In this document: in pieces, positions 43,848 to 51,933 of the stretch
Layout of the letters: each line of letters begins with the position of its first letter
How positions within the stretch are numbered: the stretch's first letter is position 1
DNA from: Planctomycetota bacterium
GTDB lineage: Bacteria > Planctomycetota > Planctomycetia > Isosphaerales > Isosphaeraceae
Direction: 5' to 3'
NCBI GenBank assembly: GCA_028291545.1
Contig: JAQGHR010000149.1
Coordinates: 1-64,000, forward strand
DNA length: 64,000 nucleotides
Program-made: the position numbers and the translations under genes
Notes under the pieces: generated by a model
What the model was told of the DNA's origin: nothing
Database searches by the model: none
Seen by the model: only the letters and a program-made list of their open reading frames with translations

Positions 43848-44576
43848 TTAGTCCGTCTCGAACGGTGGCGGCTCGCCGTCGATCTGGGCCAGGGCATTCC
43901 GGGCGGCGCGTTGCTCGGCATCCTTCTTGTTCGGGCCCCAAGCGGCGGCGAAGCGGCGTCCGGCGATCGAGGCGGCGATCTTGAAGCACTTGGAGTGATC
44001 GGGCCCTTTCTCGTCGAGCATGAGGTACGACGGCGTGGCCCCGAACTTCCTCTGGGCGGCTTGCTGGAGCGTGCTCTTGAAATTCACGCCCGAATGGCCG
44101 CCGGCCGTATCGTCGATCTCCGGCCCGATGTGCTCAAGGATGAACCGGCGGGCCGCCGCCATCCCGCCGTCGAGATAGATCGCGCCGACGAGGCTCTCGA
44201 ACAGGTTGGCCAGCACCGAATCGGGCGTCTTCTCCTGACCGCCCATCCCCTTGCCGGTGATCAGGAACTCCTCGAACCCGAGCATCCGGGAGATCTTGGC
44301 GCAGGTGCGACGGGAGACGACGACGGACTTGATCCGTGTCATGTCGCCTTCCTGATACTCGGGGAATTCCAGGTAGAGCGTCTCGCAGACGACCGCGCCC
44401 AGGATCGCGTCCCCGAGGAATTCCAGCCGTTCGTTCGACTCTCCCCGGCTGTCCGCGCCGGAGGAGTGCGTGAGGGCCTCGCGCAGCTGGTTCAGGTCCC
44501 GGAATTCGTAGCCGAGCACGCGCTGGCAGTGGTCCAGCAGGTCGAGATCGTCGCGGGTCAGACGGGGATCGGGCAT
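43848..44576 (-). CDS. rnc: Ribonuclease III
   Basis: A 242-residue double-strand-specific endoribonuclease. The signature 'ERLEFLGDAILG' (about 49-60) holds the catalytic Glu/Asp residues, and 'NLFESLVGAIYLDGG' supplies the second acidic set. The C-terminal dsRNA-binding domain runs from 'NFKSTLQQAAQRKFG' to 'KKDAEQRAARNALAQI'. The usual roles are rRNA and mRNA processing. The ATG at 44576 is chosen by the conserved 'MPDPRLTRDDLDLL' start; the ORF-track start adds 95 unsupported residues. It is divergent from the EF-P-like gene across a 175-base gap. Confidence 0.95.
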   Translation of the reverse strand: MPDPRLTRDDLDLLDHCQRVLGYEFRDLNQLREALTHSSGADSRGESNERLEFLGDAILGAVVCETLYLEFPEYQEGDMTRIKSVVVSRRTCAKISRMLGFEEFLITGKGMGGQEKTPDSVLANLFESLVGAIYLDGGMAAARRFILEHIGPEIDDTAGGHSGVNFKSTLQQAAQRKFGATPSYLMLDEKGPDHSKCFKIAASIAGRRFAAAWGPNKKDAEQRAARNALAQIDGEPPPFETD

Positions 44577-44751
44577 GGTCGCGCCGGAAGGTCGAAATGA
44601 GTGTGAAGCTCGCCTTTCGAGGCTATCGCTCTCACCCTGATATGTCAACCAACGTTGCTTGTCGCGGTTTGACCTGATACCCGGTTCCGAGGTACGATGA
44701 TCGTTCCGGAATCCTCTGAATCTCCGCCCTATCGGCACGAGGGTCGCCGCC

Positions 44752-45321
44752 GTGGTCCCCGCCAAAGATTTCAAGCGGAGGATGGTCGTCGAGATCGACG
44801 GCGCCCCGCACATGATCGAACACATCCAGGTGCAGACCCCGTCGGCTCGGGGGGCGGCCACGCTCTACAAGATCAAGGCCCGGAACCTGAAGACCCGCAA
44901 CCGGGTCGAGAAGACCTACAAGGGCACCGATAGCCTCTCGGAGTCCAGCTTCGAGCGCCGTCCGATCCAGTTCCTCTATCGCGATTCGGACGGCTACCAT
45001 TTCATGGATTCGGCCGACTTCAACCAGTTCTCGCTCGTGCCGGAGGATCTGGAAGATCAGGCTCCGTACATGACCGAGAACATGGAAGGCCTCGACGCGC
45101 TGGTGGTGAACGACGAGGTGATCGGCATCGAGATCCCGGACACCGTCGACCTGCCCATCACCGAGACCGCGCCCGGTGTCCGCGGCAACTCCGCCACCGG
45201 CCGCACCAAGCCAGCCACGCTCGCTACCGGCGTGATCGTCCAGGTGCCCGAGCACCTTGATCAGGGCGTCGTCGTGAGGGTCGATACGAGGACGGGAGAA
45301 TACCTGGGACGGGCGAATTGA
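44752..45321 (+). CDS. Elongation factor P-like protein (YeiP type)
   Basis: A 189-residue three-domain EF-P homologue. Domain I contains 'HIQVQTPSARGAATLYKIKA', where 'TPSARGA' is the tip loop typical of the YeiP/EFPL subgroup and differs from the 'PGKGQA' tip of classical EF-P. Domains II-III include 'FLYRDSDGYHFMDSADFNQF' and end 'GVVVRVDTRTGEYLGRAN', close to the conserved EF-P C-terminus. The protein would bind stalled ribosomes and ease peptide-bond formation at proline-type stalls. The GTG start at 44752 has GAGGGT upstream; no better ATG keeps domain I. No modification enzyme is nearby. Confidence 0.9.
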   Translation: MVPAKDFKRRMVVEIDGAPHMIEHIQVQTPSARGAATLYKIKARNLKTRNRVEKTYKGTDSLSESSFERRPIQFLYRDSDGYHFMDSADFNQFSLVPEDLEDQAPYMTENMEGLDALVVNDEVIGIEIPDTVDLPITETAPGVRGNSATGRTKPATLATGVIVQVPEHLDQGVVVRVDTRTGEYLGRAN

Positions 45322-45357
45322 GGGGAATGTTGGGATTCGGGAGGAATGTCCTCGGTT

Positions 45358-45394
45358 CTCTCGAATTTCGAATCGCGAGTCTCGAATAGTGGGA
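45358..45394. repeat. Degenerate GATTCGAGAT-family dyad (family C, copy 2)
   Basis: TCTCTCGAATTTCGAATCGCGAGTCTCGAATA is built from the same TCTCGAAT units as the palindrome at 40328-40390, but its symmetry is poor. It lies in the gap between the EF-P-like gene and the YbjQ gene. Confidence 0.4.
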
Positions 45395-45442
45395 TGGATC
45401 GCGTGCGAAACCGCTCCCATTCTCCCGTCGAGAGCCCGACCC

Positions 45443-45787
45443 ATGGACCACAACTTCGTCACGACCACCTTCGAATTGCCCGGCGTCCGCGTGGCGAAAA
45501 CGCTGGGTGTGGTCCGGGGGATCATCGTCCGGTCGCGAGGTGCGGTCGGCAACATCGGCGCGGCGTTCCAGCAGTTCTTCGGCGGTAACATCTCGATCTA
45601 CACGAGCATGTGCGAACGCGCCCGCGCCGATGCCTATGACCTGATGATCCAGCACGCCGAGGAGCAGGGGGCCAACGCCATCGTCGGCGTCCGGTTCGAT
45701 GCCACCGAGATCGCCCCGGGCGTGACCGAAGTGCTCTGTTACGGCACGGCCGTGCAGATCGTCCCCGGCGGCCGCGAGTCGTATTGA
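45443..45787 (+). CDS. YbjQ/DUF74 family protein
   Basis: A 114-residue protein of the YbjQ (heavy-metal-binding-domain) family. Landmarks are 'VAKTLGVVRGIIVRSRGAVGNIGA', 'CERARADAYDLMIQHAEEQGANAIVGVRFDATE' and 'VLCYGTAVQIV'. The family forms small pentamers; its function is unclear. The ATG at 45443 (GAGAG upstream) starts the conserved region, and the ORF-track frame is 18 codons longer. It lies between the EF-P-like and DUF1800 genes on the same strand with short gaps. Confidence 0.9.
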   Translation: MDHNFVTTTFELPGVRVAKTLGVVRGIIVRSRGAVGNIGAAFQQFFGGNISIYTSMCERARADAYDLMIQHAEEQGANAIVGVRFDATEIAPGVTEVLCYGTAVQIVPGGRESY

Positions 45788-45845
45788 ACGCCGGGACCGC
45801 GTATCCTGTCGCTGGAGTCGTCGACCGGTACGCGGGGGTCCTGCC

Positions 45846-47225
45846 ATGTCCGCCAGCCACTTCGCGCCGTTTAAAAGCAGTCCGTCGCGCCCCTTCGATC
45901 GCAAACGCGCCGCGCACCTGCTCCGGCGCGCGGGTTTCGGCGCCGCGCCCGAGGCGGTGGAGGAGGCCGTCAAACGCGGGTTGGAGGAGACGGTCGGGCG
46001 GCTCTTTGAGATCTCGGCCGAGGAAGAAACCGAGTACCAGCGCACGTTTCGAGCCATCAACGGCCACCTCGCGAACTTCGGCGATCGGGAGGTGCTCCAG
46101 TCGTGGTGGGCCTATCGGATGGCCACCACGCGTACTCCGCTGCGAGAGAAGCTCACGCTGTTCTGGCACGGGCATTTCGCCACGAGCGATGAAAAGGTTG
46201 AGAACACCGAGCTGATGCACGCGCAGATCGAGACCCTGCGCTTGCTGGCCTGGGGCAACTTCCGCGACCTGGTGATGGCCATCGCCCGCGACCCGGCGAT
46301 GCTGGTCTGGCTCGACGGCGAATCGAACACGCGGGAGCACCCGAACGAGAACTTTGCCCGGGAGCTGATGGAACTGTTCACGTGCGGGATCGGCCATTAC
46401 TCGGAGAAGGACGTGCAAGCGGCCGCGCGGGCGTTCACCGGCTGGGGCCGCGACGGGACCAGGTTCGCATTCCGGCGCGACCAGCACGACGACGGGCCGA
46501 AATCCTTCCTTGGCAAGTCCGGCCGGTTCGACGGGACGGACATCATCGACCTCCTGATGCACCAGCCCGCCACGTCCCGGTTCCTCGCCCGGAAACTGCT
46601 CCGATTCTTCGCCCACCCCGAACCGGCCGACGACGTTGTGGAGGAAGCCGCGGGGCTATTCGATCGCACGCGCCTGGATGTGAAATGGTTCTTGCGCGAT
46701 CTCTTCCTCTCCGAATACTTCCACTCCGAAACCTGCTTTCGCGCCCGCATCTCCAGCCCGGCGGAACTGGTTGTCGGCACGGTCCGGACGCTCGGCGCCC
46801 GGTGGCCGGGGGCGGAGATCGTCGGGCGGATGAACGCCATGGGGCAGGAGCTTTTTGCCCCGCCGAACGTCAAGGGATGGGACGGCGAGACGCGGTGGAT
46901 CAACTCCAGTACCTGGTCCGAGCGCACCCAGTTCGCCGACACGATCTCCACCCTCGAATGCGGCACCGGCCTCTTGCCCGGCTTCGACCTTTCCAGGATC
47001 GTCCCCTCGGACATGAAGGATACCGTCGCGATCGTCGGCCGTCTCGTGAGCGTGCTCATGCAGGACGATCTCCCCGCGGAGACGACCACCAAGATCGCCG
47101 CCTTTCTGATCGATGGCGATGGCTCGGCCGCCGAACGGTTCCGCGACGACGAGGCGTTTCGCGAGGAGAAGACGCGGGCCGCCCTGGCGATGATCCTGAG
47201 TTTGCCCGAGTCGCAGGCGTATTGA
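45846..47225 (+). CDS. DUF1800 family protein
   Basis: A 459-residue protein that matches the DUF1800 family along its length. Landmarks are 'RKRAAHLLRRAGFGAAPEAV', 'RTPLREKLTLFWHGHFATS', 'LDGESNTREHPNENFARELME', 'YSEKDVQAAARAFTGW' and 'LFAPPNVKGWDGETRWINSS'. There is no obvious signal peptide. In planctomycetes and proteobacteria these genes usually sit beside a DUF1501 gene. Here the DUF1501 gene is 2.4 kb away on the other strand and is paired with DUF1549/1553 instead. The biochemical role is unknown. The ATG at 45846 has a GGGGG ribosome-site-like run upstream. Confidence 0.9.
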   Translation: MSASHFAPFKSSPSRPFDRKRAAHLLRRAGFGAAPEAVEEAVKRGLEETVGRLFEISAEEETEYQRTFRAINGHLANFGDREVLQSWWAYRMATTRTPLREKLTLFWHGHFATSDEKVENTELMHAQIETLRLLAWGNFRDLVMAIARDPAMLVWLDGESNTREHPNENFARELMELFTCGIGHYSEKDVQAAARAFTGWGRDGTRFAFRRDQHDDGPKSFLGKSGRFDGTDIIDLLMHQPATSRFLARKLLRFFAHPEPADDVVEEAAGLFDRTRLDVKWFLRDLFLSEYFHSETCFRARISSPAELVVGTVRTLGARWPGAEIVGRMNAMGQELFAPPNVKGWDGETRWINSSTWSERTQFADTISTLECGTGLLPGFDLSRIVPSDMKDTVAIVGRLVSVLMQDDLPAETTTKIAAFLIDGDGSAAERFRDDEAFREEKTRAALAMILSLPESQAY

Positions 47226-47227
47226 GC

Positions 47228-47248
47228 GGTTTCCGTGCGCGGAAAACC
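47228..47248. terminator. Possible bidirectional terminator hairpin between convergent genes
   Basis: GGTTTCCG and CGGAAAACC form a stem with one bulge and a TGCG loop just after the DUF1800 stop and about 65 bases from the lipase stop. The stem is short and has no strong T-run, so the call is tentative. Confidence 0.3.
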
Positions 47249-47312
47249 ACGCGACCCACAGCCAAAGCCGTGGCCGACGAGCTGCCCGTGGCACACGGAA
47301 GAGGAGACCACC

Positions 47313-49307
47313 CTACTTCCGAGGGCGATCGTGATCCCCGTCTTTCGGGGATGTGGAAATTCCTACAGCCGCCGGATGACCCTCCGCATCGCGCTTTCGT
47401 TCGAGGATCGGGTCGGATTCGCGAATATGGAGGGTAAGAATTCGGCGGATTTCCCCGATCGTCGCGGGACTGCCCAGGCAGGCGTGGTTGCCGTCCACCA
47501 CAAGTTCGGAGGCCGCGCCGTCGAGGTGGGAACTGCTGTAGGGAACGATCAGGTCCGAGCTGGATTCCAGCGGCCCGGGGGCGGCCTTGGCGACGATCGA
47601 GTGATAAGTCACGCCGGGCGCGATCGGCCGGGCATTCACGGCCGCGAGGGTGCCGCTCCTGGGCGAGAGCTGGGTGATGCTGGTTGCCGGGGCGGCCGGA
47701 TGGCTGTTCTTGAAGAAGTTGGCACCGTTCTGCGACAGCAGGTCATGCTGGGTCGCCTCGAACAGGCCGGGCAGGCGGATCAGAGAATTCCCGAGTCGTC
47801 CGATGAACTGGCCGCTCATGGTGCTGCCTCGGTGGGGCGTGGCGATGAAGATCACGCGACGGATCGACGGATTCGCCTCGAAGAAGAGTGCTTTCGAGAG
47901 CAAGTCTCGCTGGCCCGGCCCGGCCTGAAGCTCCGAGAACGGGCGGTTGGCGATCGTATCCCAGAACGTGGTCTCGCTGTCCACCACCATCAGGCGCGAG
48001 AGCAGCCCGCCCATGCTGTGCCCGACCAGAACCATCTGATCGAAGGCCGGGTCCGCAAGCTCCGGGTCGAGGGTCTGGCGGACCTCGGCCAACGACTGCC
48101 GTAACTTCGTCGCCGAGTACAGGAACGGGTCGCCCGTGGGATAGAAATACACCCAGAATTGGTAGCGCTCGCGAAGTGCGGGATCGCCTCGAAGCTCGTT
48201 GAGCGCCCGATGCCAGGTGTCGGGCGAGGACCAGAGTCCGTGAACCAGTACCACGGGGATCTTTCCCCGTTCGTAGGGATGGAGCAGGTAAAGCCCTGTC
48301 TGCTTCTCCAGCACGGCCGGTCGCAAGAGGCCGATCTGGGTGATCTGGGGCAACGGCAAGCGGGTGAAGTAGAAGGACAGGGGGGTCGTCAGGTCGTTCG
48401 CCAGCCGTCTCGCGCCGCCGTCGAAGGGGACCTGATCGGTCCGCATCGGATCGAGCAATTCGAGCGTCACGACCCGGCTCCGGCCGTCCTCGCCGCGACC
48501 GGCGCGAAGGATCGCGGTCGCCGGATACGCCTGGAGCCGCCGGGGATAGAACCGTTCCTCCCCCGCGGGCTCGCGCACCATCGCGAACGGCGGTGTCCTC
48601 CGCTCGGCGATCAGCGGCACGCCCAGCCCATCGGCGTGCTTGGGGTCGTGGATGCCGATGACTTTATAGTCGTTCGCGAAGTAGAAGTGATCGAAGTGGT
48701 CGGGGTCCCATGCACCGGGATCGCCGCTCATCCGGACCTGAATCCCCTGAGCCTCCATCTTGGCCCGCCAATCCTGATCGAACCGCATCCAGGTCCCGGC
48801 CGCGGCGCGAAGGAAGCCGGCGACCGCGGTGTTGTAAACCATCCGCCCCTCCTGCTCCCGGGGATCGAGGAGCGGGTCCCGCATGGCCGAGACGGGGATG
48901 CCCGCCAGGTAGAGCGAGGCGGCCTCGATCGCGTCGAGGTACAGGGCCGGAGCGTCTCGCCTGGCGTAGACCTCGGATCGCCTCGCCTGCTTCGCGCGCA
49001 GGTCGGCCAGCGCGAGCAGGCCATCGGGATCGGAGAACGCCGCGCCGCTATCTTCGAGGGCGTCGGCGGCCCGTCCCGGCCAGACCAATCCCGTGATCGA
49101 GGCGAGGTCCTGGCGATCGAGGACCGCGGACGTCATCGGACCTGGAACGCGCGAGGTGGCGAGCGAATGGGTTCGGTCGACGGCCATTCTCAGATGGCTG
49201 CGATGCACCCGTGCCGTACCACAACCGGCGAGCGCGACGAGAGCGATCAGGACGCCTCGCCGCCAGCCTGTGGTCGCGTCTCGTGGTTCGAAATGGACGG
49301 GTTCCAT
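47313..49307 (-). CDS. Exported alpha/beta-hydrolase (lipase/esterase) lipoprotein
   Basis: A 664-residue lipoprotein with lipobox 'LVALAGC'. Residues about 60-320 are an N-terminal domain of unknown fold. The hydrolase domain begins 'RGKIPVVLVHGLWSSPDTW' and has the nucleophile elbow 'MVLVGHSMGGLLSRLMV' (Ser in GHSMG), then 'IFIATPHRGSTMSGQFIGRL', typical of triacylglycerol-lipase-like proteins; the late 'DGNHACLGSP' may carry the catalytic His. The ATG at 49307 has GAGG right before it. A GTG seven codons upstream (49328) has AAGGAAG and is an alternative start. It is convergent with DUF1800. Confidence 0.82.
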   Translation of the reverse strand: MEPVHFEPRDATTGWRRGVLIALVALAGCGTARVHRSHLRMAVDRTHSLATSRVPGPMTSAVLDRQDLASITGLVWPGRAADALEDSGAAFSDPDGLLALADLRAKQARRSEVYARRDAPALYLDAIEAASLYLAGIPVSAMRDPLLDPREQEGRMVYNTAVAGFLRAAAGTWMRFDQDWRAKMEAQGIQVRMSGDPGAWDPDHFDHFYFANDYKVIGIHDPKHADGLGVPLIAERRTPPFAMVREPAGEERFYPRRLQAYPATAILRAGRGEDGRSRVVTLELLDPMRTDQVPFDGGARRLANDLTTPLSFYFTRLPLPQITQIGLLRPAVLEKQTGLYLLHPYERGKIPVVLVHGLWSSPDTWHRALNELRGDPALRERYQFWVYFYPTGDPFLYSATKLRQSLAEVRQTLDPELADPAFDQMVLVGHSMGGLLSRLMVVDSETTFWDTIANRPFSELQAGPGQRDLLSKALFFEANPSIRRVIFIATPHRGSTMSGQFIGRLGNSLIRLPGLFEATQHDLLSQNGANFFKNSHPAAPATSITQLSPRSGTLAAVNARPIAPGVTYHSIVAKAAPGPLESSSDLIVPYSSSHLDGAASELVVDGNHACLGSPATIGEIRRILTLHIRESDPILERKRDAEGHPAAVGISTSPKDGDHDRPRK

Positions 49308-49472
49308 CCTCGATCTCGTCGGCCGCACCCCGTCTTCCTTTGGGGTCGAGCAGGCGAACGCGTGAACGTATCACGTTTCGCCAGTCTCAATACAGCCGCG
49401 ATACTGCTCTTTTTCGTCGAATGCGGCAACCCGAAGTCGCATCGATGGGGGCGATTTGGACACAGAAAATGC

Positions 49473-49589
49473 AACCGCCAAGGCGCCAGGAGCGCAAAGT
49501 TCAGAGGAGACGAGGAAGAGAATCTAGGGAATTCGATGCCTTTCTCAATTTTTCTCCTCTTCCTTGGCGCTCATGGCGCCTTGGCGGTT
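49473..49589. repeat. Palindromic element (family B, AACCGCCAAGGCGCC)
   Basis: Arms of 27 bases (49473-49499 and 49563-49589) are inverted copies with about two mismatches, starting AACCGCCAAGGCGCCA. The interior also pairs partly (GAGGAAGAG with CTCCTCTTCC). It lies in the 308-base gap between the lipase start and the DUF1501 stop; nothing else was recognised in that gap. Confidence 0.82.
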
Positions 49590-49615
49590 GGTTTTTCTTC
49601 CGCGACGATCGGTTC

Positions 49616-51037
49616 TCAGCCCAGCAACCCCTTGACCACCTTGCCCCCATTGACGGTGAGTCGCTCGTCTCGCCCGTCGCGGGGGAAGGTGAGCTTGAGG
49701 TGATCCATGCCCATCAGATGCAGGATCGTGGCGTGCAAATCGTGGACGTGGACCTTGTCCTCGACGGCGCGGAGGCCGAACTCGTCGGTCGTGCCGATGG
49801 TCTGGCCGGCTTTCACGCCGCCGCCTGCCATGAACATGCTGAAGCCGTAGGGGTTGTGGTCCCGGCCGTCGGACCCTTCGTTCATCGGAGTCCGGCCGAA
49901 CTCCCCGCCCCAAAGCACGAGCGTGTCGTTGAGCAACCCGCGCCGTTTCAGGTCGGTGATCAGGGCCGCAACGGGCTTGTCGCTCCGGGGGCAGAGCCGT
50001 CCGTGGTTGCCTTCCATGTCCCGGTGCGCATCCCACTGACTGCCCGATCCGCAATACAGTTGCACGAACCGCACCCCGCGCTCGACCAGGCGACGGGCTC
50101 GCAGGCACATCGCGCCGAACTCCTTGCATTTCGGGTCATCCAGGCCATAAAGCGTCTTCGTCTCGGCCGATTCGGTCACGAGATCCACGGCTTCCGGCGC
50201 GGTGGACTGCATCCGATACGCCAGTTCGTACGACGCGATCCGCGCGGACAGTCGCGTATCGTCCGATCGGGATTCCGCATGCTTTCGGTCGAGATCGGCG
50301 ATCAGGTCGAGCTTGGCGCGCTGCCTCTTATCGGAGACGGACTTCGGCGGCGCCAGGTGCAAGATCGGAGCCCCGTCCGGCCGAAAGGGGGTGCCCTGAA
50401 AGGTCGCGGGCAGCCAGGCATTGCCCCAGTTCTTCGGGCCTCCGACGGGTTCGGCGGCGTCGGCCATGACCACGAACGCGGGCAGATCCTGGTTCTCGGT
50501 GCCCAGCCCGTACGTGACCCACGCCCCCAGGCTCGGCCGGCCCGCGAGGATGCTGCCCGTGTTCATCTGGCAGACACTTCCCACGTGATTCACGCCGTCC
50601 GCCCAGCATGAGCGGATCAGGGCGATGTCGTCGGCCACCTTGGCGAGATGCGGATACCAGTCCGAGACCCACAGGCCGCTCTCGCCATGCTGAGCGAACT
50701 TCCTCTTGCTCGCCATCAGCGTGTTTCCGCCCACGCCCATCGGCGTGAACACCTTCCCGAAGCTCGGCGGCAGCGGCTTCCCCGCGTTCTTCGTCAGTTC
50801 CGGCTTCGGGTCGAACAGGTCGATATGACTCGGCCCGCCCTCCATGAACAGGAAGATGACGCTCTTCGCCCTCGCCTTGAAATGCGTCGTCCTCGGCGCC
50901 AGCGGCCTCCCCGCCTCGATCTCGGGGATGTCGGCTGTGGCGCTCTCGTTCAGCAATGACGAGAGGGCGAGCGACCCGAAGCCGAGGCCGGCGCGGAGGA
51001 AGAATTCGCGGCGGGAAGAGGTCCATTCGGTGTGCAT
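49616..51037 (-). CDS. DUF1501 protein (Tat-exported)
   Basis: A 473-residue protein of the DUF1501 family, related to the alkaline-phosphatase/sulfatase fold. The N-terminal 'SRREFFLRAGLGFGSLALSS' is a Tat signal. Landmarks include 'SVIFLFMEGGPSHIDLFDPKP', 'HVGSVCQMNTGSILAGRPS', 'FGAMCLRARRLVERGVRFVQ', 'DTLVLWGGEFGRTPMN' and 'GRDHNPYGFSMFMAGGGVKAG'. In planctomycetes it almost always follows a DUF1549/DUF1553 gene as a pair. Here the partner lies upstream (51934-54111) with two small genes between. I chose the ATG at 51037 over the adjacent GTG. The function is unknown; a periplasmic or surface degradation role is often proposed. Confidence 0.92.
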   Translation of the reverse strand: MHTEWTSSRREFFLRAGLGFGSLALSSLLNESATADIPEIEAGRPLAPRTTHFKARAKSVIFLFMEGGPSHIDLFDPKPELTKNAGKPLPPSFGKVFTPMGVGGNTLMASKRKFAQHGESGLWVSDWYPHLAKVADDIALIRSCWADGVNHVGSVCQMNTGSILAGRPSLGAWVTYGLGTENQDLPAFVVMADAAEPVGGPKNWGNAWLPATFQGTPFRPDGAPILHLAPPKSVSDKRQRAKLDLIADLDRKHAESRSDDTRLSARIASYELAYRMQSTAPEAVDLVTESAETKTLYGLDDPKCKEFGAMCLRARRLVERGVRFVQLYCGSGSQWDAHRDMEGNHGRLCPRSDKPVAALITDLKRRGLLNDTLVLWGGEFGRTPMNEGSDGRDHNPYGFSMFMAGGGVKAGQTIGTTDEFGLRAVEDKVHVHDLHATILHLMGMDHLKLTFPRDGRDERLTVNGGKVVKGLLG

Positions 51038-51092
51038 CACTGAGATTGTCTCACCTTGTCTGGACGTCTGCCCTATTGGCCGTCGGACGTCC

Positions 51093-51425
51093 TCAACGTC
51101 TCGGACTTACATCCAAAATCACTTGGTCAATGACTTCGTCGATCTTGTAAGCATCTCTCCGAGCCAACGAGTATAGCCGGTCGACAGGGGCATAATGTTC
51201 CTTGTTCTCCGTCGATGAAAACGTTTCGAGTTCCAGCACCTTACCGGTGCCGTCGTAAAGTGTGACGTAATAGTCACCGTCTCTACCTTGTGAGATACGG
51301 ACCATCGCCCGAGTGAGACGCGCGAGAAAGGTGTCGTCGTCATCCTCGCCCCATGCCAATCGTCCCTGCTCAGTCGCGGTGGCGAGGTGTTCGATCATCT
51401 GGATGAATTTGGGACTTGTCGCCAT
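51093..51425 (-). CDS. Small hypothetical protein (accessory gene 2 of the intervening cassette)
   Basis: A 110-residue soluble protein not recognised as a known family. It is acidic in the middle ('LAWGEDDDDTFLARL'), with 'DGDYYVTLYDGTGKVLELETF' suggesting beta-strands and 'LYSLARRDAYKIDEVIDQVI' a C-terminal helix. GGAGG lies seven bases before the ATG at 51425 and overlaps the 3' end of the preceding gene, whose TGA is one base from this ATG. The two genes are therefore one translational unit. By eye the composition is less GC-rich than the flanking genes, hinting at acquisition. Confidence 0.65.
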   Translation of the reverse strand: MATSPKFIQMIEHLATATEQGRLAWGEDDDDTFLARLTRAMVRISQGRDGDYYVTLYDGTGKVLELETFSSTENKEHYAPVDRLYSLARRDAYKIDEVIDQVILDVSPRR

Positions 51426-51426
51426 T

Positions 51427-51912
51427 TCAAACCTCCAATGTCTCGGATCTCCGCCCCTCTTGTGCCTTCCCAAGCATGGCAATTACGTTATGAAGGCGGC
51501 GAGAGAATCTCGGCGGGACCGACTTCTCTGCGCTTGCTTTTCTCAATTTCTGTACATGCGCAAGTAGGTCGCCGAGATCATTTAGGGTAGCGCGAACCAA
51601 CGTCACTTCATCCGCTAATAGCCTTTGATTTGCTCCCAGTTGTGATAGAGCGACTCGAGCGTCATCACAACGGTCTTGTACGTCATCCCAACGGAAGGAT
51701 CGGCAGGCTGAATCAATCTGTCGAACGGTCTGAAGGGCAACTGAGACATTTTCGGCGAATAGCTGGGCCTTTATCCGGGCTAAGGCTTCTTCAGCTACGC
51801 GTCGGGCTCTGCGTACACCATGAATTGTAACAGCAAACCCCACGAAAGTAACCACGAGGCCGAGGACGCTCGCGATGTCTCCGTAATGCTCTCGGAAGTA
51901 GGGAAGCAGCAT
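51427..51912 (-). CDS. Small membrane-anchored hypothetical protein (accessory gene 1 of the intervening cassette)
   Basis: A 161-residue protein. One N-terminal TM helix ('IASVLGLVVTFVGFAVTIHGV') is followed by a cytoplasmic Arg/Ala-rich helix ('RRARRVAEEALARIKAQLF') and a long, mostly helical region ('VALQTVRQIDSACRSF', 'LRKASAEKSVPPRFSRRL') that may form a coiled coil. No family was recognised. It ends one base before the start of the 110-residue gene and begins 21 bases after the DUF1549/1553 stop. Its codons look less GC-rich than those of its neighbours. Confidence 0.65.
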   Translation of the reverse strand: MLLPYFREHYGDIASVLGLVVTFVGFAVTIHGVRRARRVAEEALARIKAQLFAENVSVALQTVRQIDSACRSFRWDDVQDRCDDARVALSQLGANQRLLADEVTLVRATLNDLGDLLAHVQKLRKASAEKSVPPRFSRRLHNVIAMLGKAQEGRRSETLEV

Positions 51913-51933
51913 CGCTTCTCCGAAAGTGAAGAA

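Noticed and set aside
50575-50600. CACGTG-containing sequence (TTCCCACGTGATTCAC) as a fourth parS site
   Set aside because: It breaks the conserved GTT..AAC arms at several positions and lies inside the DUF1501 coding sequence, so it is probably chance.
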